From positions 67,494,172 through 67,558,171 of the forward strand of contig NC_080571.1 of assembly GCF_030247185.1 (NCBI RefSeq): a stretch of 64,000 bases of DNA. The letters are read 5' to 3'. This document shows, one piece after another, positions 20,410-32,432 of this stretch (positions within the stretch are counted from its first letter, which is position 1; every line of letters begins with the position of its first letter). Below the pieces are notes generated by a model. That model did no database searches. It was not told where the DNA came from and saw only the letters and a program-made list of their open reading frames with translations. The translations under genes were made by a program, and so were the position numbers. This stretch comes from Malaya genurostris (Eukaryota > Arthropoda > Insecta > Diptera > Culicidae).

Positions 20410-21334
20410 AAGGGTGATTTTTAAAGAGCTTGAGAACTTTTTTAAACAATAAAACGCATAAAATTTGCAAAATCTCATCGGTTCTTTATTTTAAACGTTA
20501 GATTGGTACATGACATTTACTTTTTGAAGATAATTTCATTTAAATGTGGACCGCGGCTGCGTCTTAGGTGGTCCATTCGGAAAGTCCAATTTTGGGCAAC
20601 TTTTTCGAGCATTTCGGCCGGAATAGCCCGAATTTCTTCGGAAATGTTGTCTTCCAAAGCTGGAATAGTTACTGGCTTATTTCTGTAGACTTTAGACTTG
20701 ACGTAGCCCCACAAAAAATAGTCTAAAGGCGTCAAATCGCATGATCTTGGTGGCCAACTTACCGGTCCATTTCTTGAGATGAATTGTTCTCCGAAGTTTT
20801 CCCTCAAAATGGCCATAGAATCGCGAGCTGTGTGGCATGTAGCGCCATCTTGTTGAAACCACATGTCTACCAAGTTCAGTTCTTCCATTTTTGGCAACAA
20901 AAAGTTTGTTAGCATCGAATGATAGCGATCGCCATTCACTGTAACGTTGCGTCCAACAGCATCTTTGAAAAAATACGGTCCAATGATTCCACCAGCGTAC
21001 AAACCACACCAAACAGTGCATTTTTCGGGATGCATGGGCAGTTCTTGAACGGCTTCTGGTTGCTCTTCACTCCAAATGCGGCAATTTTGCTTATTTACGT
21101 AGCCATTCAACCAGAAATGAGCCTCATTGCTGAACAAAATTTGTCGATAAAAAAGCGGATTTTCCGAATGGACCACCTAAGACGCAGCCGCGGTCAACAT
21201 TTAAATGAAATTATCTTCAAAAAGTAAATGTCATGTACCAATCTAACGTTTAAAATAAAGAACCGATGAGATTTTGCAAATTTTATGCGTTTTATTGTTT
21301 AAAAAAGTTCTCAAGCTCTTAAAAAATCACCCTT
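20410..21334 (-). mobile_element. DD41D Tc1/mariner-type element with duplicated, inverted 3' end
   Basis: The two ~174-bp arms (20410-20583 and 21165-21334) are nearly identical inverted repeats, flanked by TA on both sides. The arms contain the last ~20 codons of the transposase (ending HLNEIIFKK), so the coding 3' end is present twice. The transposase body on the minus strand lacks its N-terminal DNA-binding part. The structure looks like a 5'-truncated element repaired with an inverted copy of its own 3' end. Confidence 0.75.
20517..21176 (-). pseudogene. DD41D transposase, N-terminally truncated
   Basis: About 219 residues form a catalytic domain. They include ILFSNEAHFWLNGYVNKQNC (first acidic position occupied by Asn-Glu), MWFQQDGATCHTA (second Asp) and PPRSCDLTPLDYFLWG. 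Forty-one residues separate the Asp of QQD from the Asp of PLD, giving DD41D spacing. There is no ATG and no helix-turn-helix region. The first frame codon falls inside the inverted terminal arm. The usual first catalytic Asp (SDE) reads SNE here, so the enzyme is probably inactive even apart from truncation. Confidence 0.75.
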
Positions 21335-22490
21335 TAGATTCAAATGTGGCAACCCTGCACGCTATACAAAATTGAACAAAGCACACTGTGTGCTAGGCAG
21401 GTGCGTTTTTTCTTCTTCCGTACCAGCACGTACTGATGCGTACCGATTTTTCATAATGTTGTATGACAGTTTGAAAGTTTGGATACTTATGGCACTATAA
21501 TTTCGGAACCGGATGTCAGATCGGGATGAAATTGAACAGTGTCTTTCAAGACACTGACAGCTTTAATTTGAATCATGATTTGAGAGAATCGGTTGAACCG
21601 TTGCTGAGAAATCGAAGTGAGTTTCACTTTTGGAACTTTTATTCACTATTACCGGTGCGTTTGGAAGCAGAAACCGGGCACTAGTAGTCCCACGGTAGAT
21701 TTATATATCCACTAACTAACATGGTTTGCCAACTTGATGAATATACCACTAAATTTTATGAAAATGTGCACCTGGTTTCGTCATCGCTTGGGAAGAAATA
21801 CACATAAAATTGAAAATGTTTACTAATCGCACTGTAATTCCGAAACCGGAAGTCGGATCTGGATCAACTTTTCGGGGACTTTTTAAAGAATTTTAAGACC
21901 TTCCATTTGCGTCTTAGTTTGTAAAAATCGGGTGAGAAATTTCTGAGAAATTTGAATGCGAATTTTCTCATAGATTTGAACATATTGTCTTGTAATTCCG
22001 GAACCGGAAGTAGGATCGGAATAAAATTCAAAAGTAATCTGTGGGACTATACGACCTTTCGTTTAAGTCTAAGTTTGTGAAAATCGGTCACGCCATCTCT
22101 GAGAAAAGTGAGTGACAATTTTTTTCATATTTTTGGTGCAAATCACCCTGTAATTCCGGAACCGGAAGTCGGATCGGGATAAAATTCAATGGCGATCTAT
22201 GAGACCGTAAGACCTTTCATTTGAATCTGTGTTTGTGTCAATCGGTTCAGCCATCTCTGAGAAAATCGAGTGACATTATTTGTCACATACACACATACAT
22301 GCAAATCACCCTGTATTTCCGGAACCGGAAGTCGGATCGGGATAAAATTCAATGGCGATCTATGAGACCGTAAGACCCACACATACATACACATTTACAC
22401 ATGGTATATAACATTCGGCCCTCCGGGCCTCGGTTCGAAATTCGGTTTTCACAGTGATTGTATAGCCTTTCGATAAGAGAAAGCCAAAAA
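21335..22490 (+). repeat. Satellite block: tandem ~158-bp units with a terminal head module
   Basis: The box CCGGAACCGGAAG (or close variant) occurs at 21840, 21998, 22156 and 22319, giving spacings of 158, 158 and 163 bp. More diverged units start near 21502. The right end is the inverted head module (CCTCCGGGCCTCGGTTCG ... CCTTTCGATAAGAGAAAG). The left 150 bp (GTGGCAACCCTGCA onward) is found inverted at 29790-29945, so the whole block is a composite repeat family. Confidence 0.75.
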
Positions 22491-22552
22491 TTGGCTAGCT
22501 TTAAATTAAAGAAATTAATTTACTTTTTTATCAACACTAAGGCAATGATTTA

Positions 22553-23764
22553 ACACATGGACTAAAAAGCCCCGGGCCTAACACACAGATGGCGCTAGTT
22601 TTATGACAGTCACTTGTATTAAAGTTAATACTAACCTTTAAAGACAGCTGTTAAAATTTCATGATATTCTATTCGTTAGATTGTGAGTTATTGTGCTATG
22701 AGTGACGGTACTTTTGTTATTTTCACAACAATAGATCAAAAACCATTTCGTGTTTTAATTTTTTACACTGCTTCTTGGTGTGAAATATGCAGTTAGGCGA
22801 AGCAATGGCTTGAGAAGTGTTATGGAGACTCCTCTCCATCAGAAATGACAACAAAACGTTGGTTTGCTGACTTCGAACGTTGTGGTAGAGGCACCGATGA
22901 TGCAGAACGCAGTCGACGTAACACCAGAAAATGTGTGAAGTTACGTAAGATTGCAGACAGCATAAAGATACCAATAGAACGTGTTGGCTTTATATTGCAT
23001 GAGCATTTGACTATGAGAAATCTCTGCTCTAAGTGGGGGTCGCGTTTGCTCACTGTTGACCAAACCCGAGAATGCGTTGATGATTCTGAGCAGTGTTTGG
23101 CCATGTTTAAACGTAACAAACCGACATTTATGCGTCGATATGTGACAATGGATGAAACATGGATTCATCACTTCACTCCGAATCGAAACGATCGTCACCT
23201 GAGTGGACAGCAACTGGCGAGCCACGTCCCGAAAGCACAACAATCGGCTGGAATGTTTTGGGATGTTCGTGGTGTAATATTTATCGACTATCTTAAGAAA
23301 GGAAATACTATTAACAGTGAATATTATATAACGTTATTGAAGCGTTTGAAATTGCAAAGAAACGACCGCATATAGCAAAGAACAAAATTTTGTTTCATCA
23401 AGACAACACACCTTGTCATGAGTCAATTAAAACAATGGCAAAACTACATGAATTGAACTTTGAATTGTTCCCACATCCACCGTATTCGCCAGATTTGGCA
23501 CCCAGCGTTTACTGACTGTTCGTAGGTCTGAAAAATAATGTTCGCCGGTAAGAAATTTCGCACGAAAGAAGAGGTTATCGCTGAAACTGAGGTCTATTTT
23601 GAGGCAAAAGATAAACCGTTCTACAAAAGTGTTATTGAAATATTAGAGCGGTGCTGGAATGATTGCGTTGCTCTTGATGGAGATTACCTTGATGAATAAA
23701 GTTAATTTTGAACAAAAAAAATCGCGTTCGTTTTGTTAGGCCGGGGACTTTTCCGCCCCTGTGT
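22553..23764 (+). mobile_element. Full-length but dead mariner (irritans-like), TIRs and TA sites
   Basis: Imperfect inverted ends ACACATGGACTAAAAAGCCC and (inverted right) ACACAGGGGCGGAAAAGTCC are flanked by TA at 22551-22552 and 23765-23766. The length of about 1.2 kb is usual for mariner. It is a different family from the three short mariner copies, judging by its ends and protein sequence. Confidence 0.8.
22699..23699 (+). pseudogene. Mariner transposase pseudogene
   Basis: It begins with ATG at 22699 and has an in-frame stop near 22792. The intact stretch 22845-23372 carries the second helix-turn-helix (IERVGFILHEHLTMRNLCSK), YVTMDETWIHHFTP with the first catalytic Asp, and GVIFIDYLKKGNTINSEYY. 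A frameshift and stops follow. The HQDN box with the second Asp is in another frame (23397-23412). The third catalytic position in the SPDLAPS block is Val instead of Asp. The C-terminus (KEEVIAETEVYFEAKDKPFY) returns near 23560. It is inactive. Confidence 0.8.
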
Positions 23765-24306
23765 TAATGTAACAATTCAATTTCATTGCACTAAAGTTTG
23801 ATTGCTTCAAACTTAGCACAACAAAAGTTTATTGTAAGATAATGCTTTATTACATTTGGAATGCATTTAAGCACATTGCAATAAAGTAGGTAAAATTACT
23901 GTGATGATACATCAACAAGGTTGTAAATATGCTGTGATATAGTGCAAATGGTTACTTGGATGATGTCCAAGCAAACATTTTTGCTTATTTTAGAGAGTCA
24001 AAGAACTTTATTCATATGTGAATATGAGTAATACGAGAAAAGGCACGCCACTGGTCTATCAACCCGTTATATACTAGCGTGTGAAGTTTCATGCACAAAA
24101 ATTTCTATCTTTCAGTCTTCTTTATAACCTCAGGAAACAAACACGCTTCCAACTTCTTTTTTTGTCAACACAACTGTACATTTTTGACATTATAGTCGGT
24201 GATCAGAGCAAAGTGGAGGTACTCTCCGTGTCTATATTTGGAAGATGCTTTTTTATTAGGAAATACAAAAAAAAAGAAATCACCGTATGAAAATAAATTG
24301 GCTATT
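23765..24306. other. Nothing recognised
   Basis: AT-rich spacer between the dead mariner and the 3' end of the second protease gene. Confidence 0.35.
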
Positions 24307-24312
24307 TTTATT
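24307..24312 (-). terminator. polyA signal of second protease
   Basis: TTTATT on the plus strand (AATAAA on the minus strand), about 90 bp after the stop at 24402. Confidence 0.5.
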
Positions 24313-24401
24313 GTGCATAGTATTACATTGTATTATCTGGACTCATAGCAAACTTTTCTGGTAACCTAAGAAAATGGAAACTCATTGTTACATTTTGCAT
24401 T

Positions 24402-25428
24402 TTAAATTCCTGCCGTTTCCATGATGAACTGTCTGATTGACGGATTAGCAATGTTAGTATACACGGAAGGCATTCCACCTGCACAGATGTAGGATCCCCA
24501 GGACACGATTCCGTGTTGTACACCTTCCTGGACGGCTGGACCACCGCTGTCTCCGTTGCACGGGTTAATGAACCATTTACCGGCGCAAATCATACTGAAA
24601 TGAATAGTTGGTAAAAAGTGCCCTAGCAGCGTCCGAAGATGGCATTTCATACTCATCTGATACCATTCCGGTCCATATACTGTTGCAATCCGACCGACTG
24701 ACAACGGGCAGTGCCACCTTCAGCAAGTTATCTGGAGTTTGTCCAAAACCGTTCACACCCCAGCCAGTGACTATCACTTCCGTTCCTTCTCTCCACTCTG
24801 CGTTGGCTAGCGGGACGACTGCACGCGAGGATCCAATAAACGGTAGTTTCACTCGAATAGTTGCCACATCATGTGAGAGTTCATCCGGGTCATACTGGTC
24901 ATGGATATTGTAGTGGTGTACGGCATGAACAGTTCCACCGCTTGACCGTGACGAGCTACCCGAACGAATTGATACCTGGAAAACATTATGTTGATCTCAC
25001 TACGTACAGTTAGTTTAGTTCATTCAATTTTACATCGGAAACCCAAGGATACCAGGCGAGGCAATGAGCTGCCGTGAGAACCCATGAGCGTGAGATGATC
25101 GAACCACCGCAAATCTGTTGAGACTGGTACAGTAGGGCGACCTGGTACGGATAATCTTTAATACTTGTAACGGTGCCTCCGACAATTCTGGTCCGATCCT
25201 GGTTGTTTTTATACTGGCTTTGGTTGTAGACACTATTCGTTAGGCTGGCAATCTTGCTACGTAGAGCCGCTGGCGGTTGAGTAACTCGAGCCAACGCTTC
25301 TTCTACGGTTAGTCCTGGAAAACGAATTAAAATTTGGTTATTAAAAAGGTGGGGCACTTTCCGAATGAATTACTTTGTGTTTCAGCCAAAACTGAGGCCG
25401 AAAATAATAACACCAGGAAGAAAAGCAT
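24402..25428 (-). CDS. Secreted chymotrypsin-fold serine protease, paralogue A
   Basis: Exons on the minus strand are 25428-25374, 25314-25034, 24975-24653 and 24594-24402 (55/281/323/193 nt), coding 283 residues. All introns are GT-AG and short. The signal peptide is [18 protein letters not shown] and the propeptide begins [10 protein letters not shown]. Cleavage at DRTR|IVGG gives the mature enzyme. The triad is His in LTAAHC, Asp in HDVATIRV and Ser in CNGDSGGP. The residue equivalent to 189 is Asn (FINPCNGD), 216 is Gly (SWGS) and 226 is Ser (MPSVY), so the S1 pocket is not trypsin-like. Six cysteines pair as in chymotrypsin. A TATA box lies 70 bp upstream. The nearer of two in-frame ATGs (25428) was chosen because paralogues start there. 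Confidence 0.88.
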
Positions 25429-25477
25429 TTTGGATTCACTTAGGTAGTTCATTCGTCAGGATCTAACGTTGAATTGA

Positions 25478-25507
25478 AGGTTATTGCTATCATGCTTGGT
25501 TTTTATA
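25478..25507 (-). promoter_or_regulatory. Core promoter of paralogue A
   Basis: TATAAAAACC begins at 25507 (minus strand). Thirty bases later comes TCAATTCAAC, aligned with the TCAGTT start motif of the paralogues. Further upstream (about 25540-25562) GTCCACTTTTGAAAGGTAAA matches a block upstream of the gene at 51207. Confidence 0.65.
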
Positions 25508-25564
25508 CTAGCATCTGACGAGTTCAATGTGCACGCGAAGTTTACCTTTCAAAAGTGGACATAA

Positions 25565-26289
25565 TCCATTTAACACGTGACAGTTCAGTTGTTCGTCGAT
25601 TTCTAAATAGGTAATATATTTCCTTGCCTACAATAGAGCAAACTTGTCTGCATCCACCGGACAGAGTAAACACTTGAAAACAACTCTTGAACTCGATAAT
25701 AAAACAATGCGTTCAATTAGTAGACAATATTTCTAAAGTTTCTCAGTGAAACTTGAACGTAACTGAAACGGAAAATTTAGTTGAAAACATTACGATACAT
25801 GTTCATAACAATGTATGATCAAGAGCAAATAAAAGTCTTTTTAATTGATTCCAAATTGACGAAAATGTCGAAAAATAAATGTCACTCTTGGATCCGTTTT
25901 CAAATTATGAGAACGAGATCCCTGTTCAGTCAATAACGAAAGCGAAAAAAAGTTTCAAAATTGCTTTCATTAATGTTAAACCTAAACTGCCGAACAGATG
26001 TAAAGAAAATGTTACGTACAAATCAGTTAGGTATAAAATAGGTGATTTGTAAGTAGCATTTGTCTCTTATCGGCTTGGCTGTTACTGTAGAACCGCGAGT
26101 TGACCTTAGAAGCTCAGGAAATACTGCACAAACACCACTTAAATTGCTAACATATAAACGGGAAATGTGAATTATTTTTTTAAAAGTCTAAGTCAAAGTC
26201 AAAGACAAAACGTAAAATCAAAGTTGAAGCAAAGTTTCGTCACCCAAACTCGAGCTCGGAAATTGTACTAGTGGGTTTTGACGAAGTAC
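25565..26289. other. Nothing recognised
   Basis: AT-rich spacer upstream of paralogue A, with one G/T-poor purine-rich run near 26190. No coding frame is supported. Confidence 0.35.
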
Positions 26290-26610
26290 CAATGATGCCT
26301 GCTCATCGACGATGAAACCTACGTTAAAATGGGTTTCGGACAGTTTCATGGTCAAAAATTCTTCCGACGGCATTAAGAGATTTCTGCTAAGTTTAAGTTT
26401 GCTTGTACGGACAAATTTGCCAAACAGCTGATGATTTGGCAAGTGATATGCAGCTTCCGTGCAAAGACCAAAGTGTTCATGACGAACAGCACGATGGACT
26501 CAAAACTGTACCAGGAAGCCTACAGAGGTCCCGTGAAGTTTTGGCCAGATTTGACCAGTTTGCCACTACAGCCGGGAAGTCATCCAGTGGTACCGCGATT
26601 ATAACGTAAA
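26290..26610 (+). pseudogene. DD37E (ITmD37E-type) transposase fragment
   Basis: One frame reads CLLIDDETYVKMGFGQFHGQ (first catalytic Asp region). After a break, another reads KFAKQLMIWQVICSFRAKTK and FMTNSTMDSKLYQEAYRG, ending VKFWPDLTS with the second Asp. These blocks are collinear with the better-preserved transposase at 59308-60214. It has no ends, and stops and frame changes are present. Confidence 0.65.
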
Positions 26611-26829
26611 TTTCATCGATAAAAACATAAATCCACCCAACTACTTGCAGTTCTGGCTCATCCAGAGATTTTGAGCAATAATAAAAGTTGATATTTTTTT
26701 TAAGAGTGGTATAATTGTTCTAGTTTTGTCTACCAATTTTTGAAGAATTAGAACACAGAAAGATATTCCAGAAAACAAATTCCGTGTGCGTTTAACATGA
26801 ACATTCACTTTTGTCGGATCCTAAATAGA

Positions 26830-27113
26830 TATAGAGCGAGTAGACTGGTGTCTGTTGTCTGGAGAACAGAGAAGATGTTTTGATATATGATACCGGTCGT
26901 GAGGTGGCTAGGATTTAGACCATGTTCGAAGTACGCTTACCAGCTCGAGTCTTGCGTCGTGTCTGTTAACGGTATGCACGGGTTGTATAAGAACGTAGGT
27001 TCGAGTGCTGTCTCTGAGCGTGTCTTTTTTTCAAAAAATAATCCTTTCTGTGAGTTTCTCATTCATTTGGCTTCTCCAATTTATGTTTCCACTCAGTCAT
27101 TGCAAAAACTGAA
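26830..27113 (+). repeat. tRNA-derived SINE family 1, copy 1
   Basis: It shares GAAGATGTTTTGATATATG, GGTTCGAGT(G)C and CTGTCTCTGAGCGT with copies at 32265-32432 and 39091-39408. GGTTCGAGTCC matches the pol III B box. A T-rich stretch follows. The 3' end reads CACTCAGTCATTGCAAAAAC in several copies. It is a retroposed non-coding element, not a functional tRNA. Confidence 0.6.
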
Positions 27114-27944
27114 TTTAGTTATCGTCTAAAACTTATAAATCGGTTGAAACTATTTTTTGTCAATAAAGTTTCAAATTACTAAAACAAAAACGGTGTGAGC
27201 TTATTTATAATCCTAGTATAATACTAAAAGTAACTATAATAATTTAATTTGAACAGTATTTAACGGGTAAAACAGATTGAAAAAATGGCATGTGATTGCA
27301 AATGTAATGAAAACCGCGAAAATGTTACCCCAGAGTTCGGACTTGAACCTGTAGCTAACTAAAATTAATCTAGAAGAACCAATTGACTAGAAGAACCAAG
27401 CATACTTCGCTGTGATTGGCCACCACAGCATTCACTTACATGCCTATATTTATGGAAACAAATTCAACAGAAAATGAACACATACTACATTACAAAGTCT
27501 ATTCTCATAGTCTATCCTTACATAGTCACATTCGTAAGACATTTTTCCAATCTGTTTTGCCCGTTATATACTGATCAAATTTAAAACTAGCTCAAGACGG
27601 CTCTAGGTCTTAACAAAACTAAAACACAAATCGTTGAATGATAATAATAATAATAATAATAATAGAGAACAATGCAAACGGTTAGTATTTACTATGTATT
27701 ATGTAACGTTGAATTGAAAATTGATGCATATTCATATCGCTTTCATATATACTTACCGTTACTTTGATTCGCAGAAAATATGTCAAATTTAGTTAGGTCA
27801 CGGAAATTCGAACTAAACTGCCTTGACTTCTAATCTAACATATTTATCGACTTTACTATAACCGTTCAATTAACCAAAATTGATCTTTCTCAAAGCTGTC
27901 AGTTGGCAGATATAGCAAAATGCAAAATTCAAATGGGTTGTATG
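27114..27944. other. Spacer with (ATA)n microsatellite
   Basis: The only distinct structure is an ATA trinucleotide run at about 27641-27664. No gene is recognised. Confidence 0.4.
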
Positions 27945-28265
27945 CAAGACACGACAAAGCACGATTCGAAATAAACAGCTAACTGGTATTCGATATACTC
28001 AAGCGAATACGGTTTCGTCATCCACTCACTACTATATTTATAGATACCGTTTTGTGCGTAAGTTTATACTGCGCAAATCGGACGAGAGGCACTGTGACTG
28101 CAACTGTGGTTGGCTCGTGAAAACATAGGCTCATTCAAACCAATTTTCCAATGGTATACTATTGAAATACTGAAACGACGTTGCCATACATGTTCAAGTT
28201 AAACGTTTGCGAATCGATTGGTTGTTAAATTTTATCAATCCATCAACAAATGACTAAGTTATTAT
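27945..28265 (+). repeat. Duplicated segment, partner of 34860-35305
   Basis: Shared blocks in the same order include CAGCTAACTGGTATTCGATA, ATATTTATAGATACC with TTTTGTGCG, AACCGATTTTCCAA-like sequence, ATTATTGAAATACT with AACGACGTT, and ATCCATCAACAAA. Both are plus-oriented. It contains a TATA-like 'TATTTATAG' but no coding sequence. It may be flanking DNA carried along in protease duplications. Confidence 0.5.
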
Positions 28266-29470
28266 CGTTCAAAATTATGACAGAAAAAGGTAAAGCGCTT
28301 ATTTTTTAATATTTTAATTGAGCCGTATAGTGAAGAATAAGCATTTTTAATGCCGAAAAATATCTTAGTGTCGGAACATTAACCAGCCACTTTCTCATAT
28401 GTGAAGAAATCGTTTTGCCAGATGTCGTGAAACCAATTTTCAGTCTCACCCTGTTATTAGTCATCCATAACAGAGCTCTTCATACGCACATTATTTTAAG
28501 CTCAGAAAAAAATAGTCAATAAAAAACTCGGCTTAGAACATCTGAAACAATATCATCGTAACAAAGGGTAATCAACCATCATTTAGATTAAAATATTATC
28601 GTTCGTACTTTTTTTATCCGCATGCTTCAATCTTATGTCCAGAAGCTTTTTCCTACCTTTTAGTAACATCTTTCTAATCTGTCCTGCCCTTTTTCCGTAG
28701 TTTTGCTTCAAAATGACCCAATGTCTTTCAACTGGACGAAGAGTTTCAGTCCTTCGGAACAATGATTATATTTTACTTATTTTACGTTTTTGTCTTGAAA
28801 TTTATGAAATACTTATTTGCACCGAAGTGTAATGTCTTTTTTGGCATAAGTAATGTTTCATATTTTCATTTGTAATCAAAATAAAGTACATATTCATGTC
28901 TAAAATGCTAAAGCAGGGAATAATTTTTAATATTCTGAGATACGATGTATTTTACTTTGATTTCATCCAGAAATATGTACGCTGGATCCAAATATATTGG
29001 AGTGGCCAAAATACCTCCAGTACCCTAGTAGCTGTGATCCCTTTGATAATTTTCAGTAATTTTCCGAGTTCATGGTGCGTAGTCCAACACACGCTAACAG
29101 AGTGCTCAATCAATATAGACTGTATTGAGTACAAAATACTTCAAACTTGTTTTTATCAGCTATTATGAAATGATCTTATCAAAAGTTGTACTATTAGAAA
29201 TAAAAAGTAAAGCACTTAGAACGGTTTGCATTTCGATTCAACTAGCGCTTTACTAATCTCAAGTTTTACACCCTAAAACAAAAACAATTAACACGCTCTT
29301 AAGAAAACAGCACTTCGCAGTATTACAGTAGCGTACGTCACCGAGAACGTGTGAACTTTATCTGTCAGGCTGTTTACTTTCTGACAGTGAATGTTTGAAC
29401 AGCATGGCACAAGATACGTTAACATCTAACGTCTGCCTTGTTTAACTCTAGTATCTTAAGAAGTGCTTAG
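28266..29470. other. Nothing recognised
   Basis: AT-rich spacer. A 90-codon plus-strand frame at 28896-29168 has no motif and is not supported. Confidence 0.35.
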
Positions 29471-29474
29471 TTTT

Positions 29475-29945
29475 TGCCTTTTTCATATAGAAAGCCTATG
29501 CAATCACTGTGAAAACCAACTTTTGAACGGAGTCCCAGAGAGCCGAGTGTCTTATACCATTCGACTCAGTTCGTAGAGATCAGTGGATATATAAACCTAC
29601 TTTAGAAATACTAGTCCCCGGTTTCCGCTTCCGAAAGCACCGAAGCTCCAAAAACGGAACTCACTTCGATTTCTCTGCAACAGTTTAACCGATTATCACA
29701 AATCTTGATTAAAATTGAAGCTCTCATTGTTTCAAAAGATGCACAATTTCATCCAGATCCGACTCCATATCCCGAAATTATTGGGCGATGAGTGTCAAAA
29801 CTTTCAAACCGTCATAAGAAATGACAATGAAAAACCGGTACAAATCGGTATGTGCTGGTACGGAATAAGAAAACACTACCGCCTAGCACACAGCGTGCTT
29901 TGTTCAATTTCGTATGGTGTGCAGGGTTGCCACATTTATCTCTAT
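29475..29945 (-). repeat. Composite repeat (head module, one unit, GTGGCAACCCTGCA end), inverse of 21335-22490
   Basis: It starts GCCTTTTTCATATAGAAAGC, contains TTCGACTCAGTTCGTAGAG and one or two diverged monomers, and ends CAGGGTTGCCACATTT. It is a shortened copy of the block at 21335-22490 in the opposite direction. Confidence 0.65.
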
Positions 29946-30654
29946 GTTAATCAGGAGAAACATCTGTAAATCGGTATCGGTAGATCAAACTTCTGTATTG
30001 AAAATCTCTATATGAAAATGATAGGAAAATTAAAGCGCATTATTATACCAATATATAGCTCAATTTATGAGTGTCAAACGATTTTTTTAGTTTCCCTTTT
30101 TTGAGGAAAGTAACCGTAGCCGTGGATTGGAGTTATATGTAACGAAAAAATTCTGATATTGTAAAGTTTCAGAATTGTTGAAGCATTTCTTGAGATTGAT
30201 GAATGTGGAAGTCTCCCTTTGCACAAATTTCAAATTGTGTAACGACACTCCCATCCATCTCAGCTCCAGTAGTCATCTCAAATACAAAAACCGTTAGTTA
30301 GAGTGACATCTACTCTTTCTCTGTTTGGTAAACTTACTCTGATGCTAGACTGATGACTGTGACAGTACTATTGCCCAAGTTTCTGCAGCACAATTTTTAT
30401 ATTTTAATTAGTATTTTTTACAATTTGTTGATTGAAAGTAGAGTAATCGGCAAAATAACAAGGTGACTCTACTAATGAGATGACTATAGATACAATAGCC
30501 CTAGAAATAGAAACGAATTTATTGAGATCTTTTTGAAAAAGTAACTGAACCATTTTTTTTCTTGAATTTTCACTAGATTTTTGAACTCGGTTTCCTATTG
30601 AAAAAAAAACTGTTGAAATAATTTATACTTTATGTTTTGTCAGAAAATTTCAAT
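29946..30654. other. Nothing recognised
   Basis: AT-rich spacer before the second R element. Confidence 0.35.
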
Positions 30655-32121
30655 GTTATTAGTTTACTACTGTGCTCTAATTTTATCTCAAAGGTTTTAT
30701 ATTCATCCTATCGTTGGTCCTTTAATTTAATTTAATTAGCAATGGCTGAGGTTCAAAATGTCAGACTTTTCCTTAAAAAGGGCCTAATGCCAACTATGAG
30801 ACAATACACGATATTTTTAGAAACAGTTTGGAATCATTTCGACGTTTGAAATTTTGTTGATCATTTTCGTTACCTTTCGTTTAAAATTTAAAATTTTACT
30901 GTGCAGTTGATTTAGAGAATTAAAAAAAAAACAAAAAAAAATTGTTACTATTTAGGTATTAGCCCTTCTAAAAACAAAATGCAGAACCAGATATGCTATT
31001 TATACAGATTTTTCTGTATTGTATAGATTTTTGCGTTCGCATGCTGATTTAAATCAGAGTACAGACTTTATACAGATTTTCTAAATTTAATAAAGATTTG
31101 TAAAGGATCATAAAAGTGAGAAGCATTAGTTAGAATTTTCTTTCTGAGTATCTGTTAGTGTTTGATTGCAGTACTTCTTTAAAAGTTATTAATCAACGGG
31201 CAAATCACATGTTAAAATGTATACCTTTTATGCAAATATTTGATGATGAACACTGATTTACATTTATATTTAAATTTTAAACCAATTTAAACTGATTCAT
31301 TTTATTAGTGAAAACAGATAGAGCAGATAAATATCTGGCATCTCTGTAAACAGCCAATGAAACTCACATACTTAACAGTATTATGGTGACGTATAGTATA
31401 GCGGAAAGAAACCAGTGCTTCCAGATTTGCCACAATGGTTATTTCATTAGTATTCAACACGCTCTTTCCGGTAATATTCCAAGCCAAAACAGATTTATTG
31501 AAATATAAATATCAACAATATAATTAAACTAATGTCACGGATACCAAAAAATACTTATTGATGATGATTTGAAGAAAGAAAACAATTTTTTTGTAACATT
31601 ATGAGAAAACTTGGCAGCTTTGCAAGGCCAAATGAGATAAAAAACAAAGCACAATCAAGTGAACTAAGTGAAAAACTTTCATCTCATATTCTTGAAGACT
31701 TTTATTGCTTGTCGAGTAGTTTTTGAAGTTTTTAATCGTTAACTAAACAAGTGGCAAGTGAACTTTACTAATTATGAAGTCATCCAGCATTCAATAGTAG
31801 TGCAATTGTGCGAAATAGTGATCATGTTTTGAGACGAATCGATTGGTAGATATTCAGAAACATGACGAACTGTAAATTTTGAGACGAAAATGTGTCCTAA
31901 ACATGAAAAGTGAGTTTGTTTCAAATGAAAAAAAAAACGATCACCGAAAAATTTGAAACCATTTATTCCTATGATAAAGTGTGCCAATAGCTTGAATAAT
32001 CATTCTAAAACATTCTACAGTTTAGTTCAGGTACGTTGTAAGATATTATTCATGTTCAAAGTAATGAGGTGTAGGGATGAGATGGAAATAGGAGCTCAGA
32101 TGAAATAGGGAGCCGTTACCC
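30655..32121 (+). mobile_element. TIR element 'R', copy 2
   Basis: It aligns with copy 1 from TACTGTGCTC onward to the right end GGAGCCGTTACCC, followed by TA. The outer ~190 bp of the left end is missing. It has no 335-bp insertion (single GTGAAAAC at about 31305-31312) and no 259-bp palindromic insertion, so it serves as the empty-site reference for both. Confidence 0.7.
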
Positions 32122-32264
32122 TACTACAATACAATATAATAAGGAAATTTTGAAAATTTCCGATATTCTACCTATTTTTTGAGATTTTACGGAAAACCTA
32201 AACCTAAGTCATCGTTTAAGTTTCGAGATATTTACGATTCAAAGTTTCGAGAACAAGATTCAAA

Positions 32265-32432
32265 GTGGCGAAATGGTAGCGCGTATGCACGGAATGCATA
32301 AGAACGCAGGTTCGAGTCCTGTCTCTGAGCGTATCTTTTTCCAAAAATTCATCTTTTCTGTTGAGTTTTTCCTTCATTTGGCTTCTCCAATATATGTTTC
32401 CACTCAGTCATTGCAAAAACTGAACAAAGTTA
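32265..32432 (+). repeat. tRNA-derived SINE family 1, copy 2
   Basis: This is the best-preserved tRNA-like part: ATGGTAGCGCG, then GGTTCGAGTCCTGTCTCTGA with a perfect B-box core, followed by TTTTTCC. It ends with CACTCAGTCATTGCAAAAAC. Confidence 0.65.

Noticed and set aside
24608..24913. Antisense open frames over protease exons (also at 36100-36333, 41980-42219, 51738-52079, 62382-62612)
   Set aside because: They mirror conserved protease exon 3 in the opposite strand and recur only because the exons are paralogous.
32300..32335. Functional tRNA gene suggested by GGTTCGAGTCC
   Set aside because: No complete cloverleaf; the sequence recurs as a dispersed repeat, so it is a SINE head.
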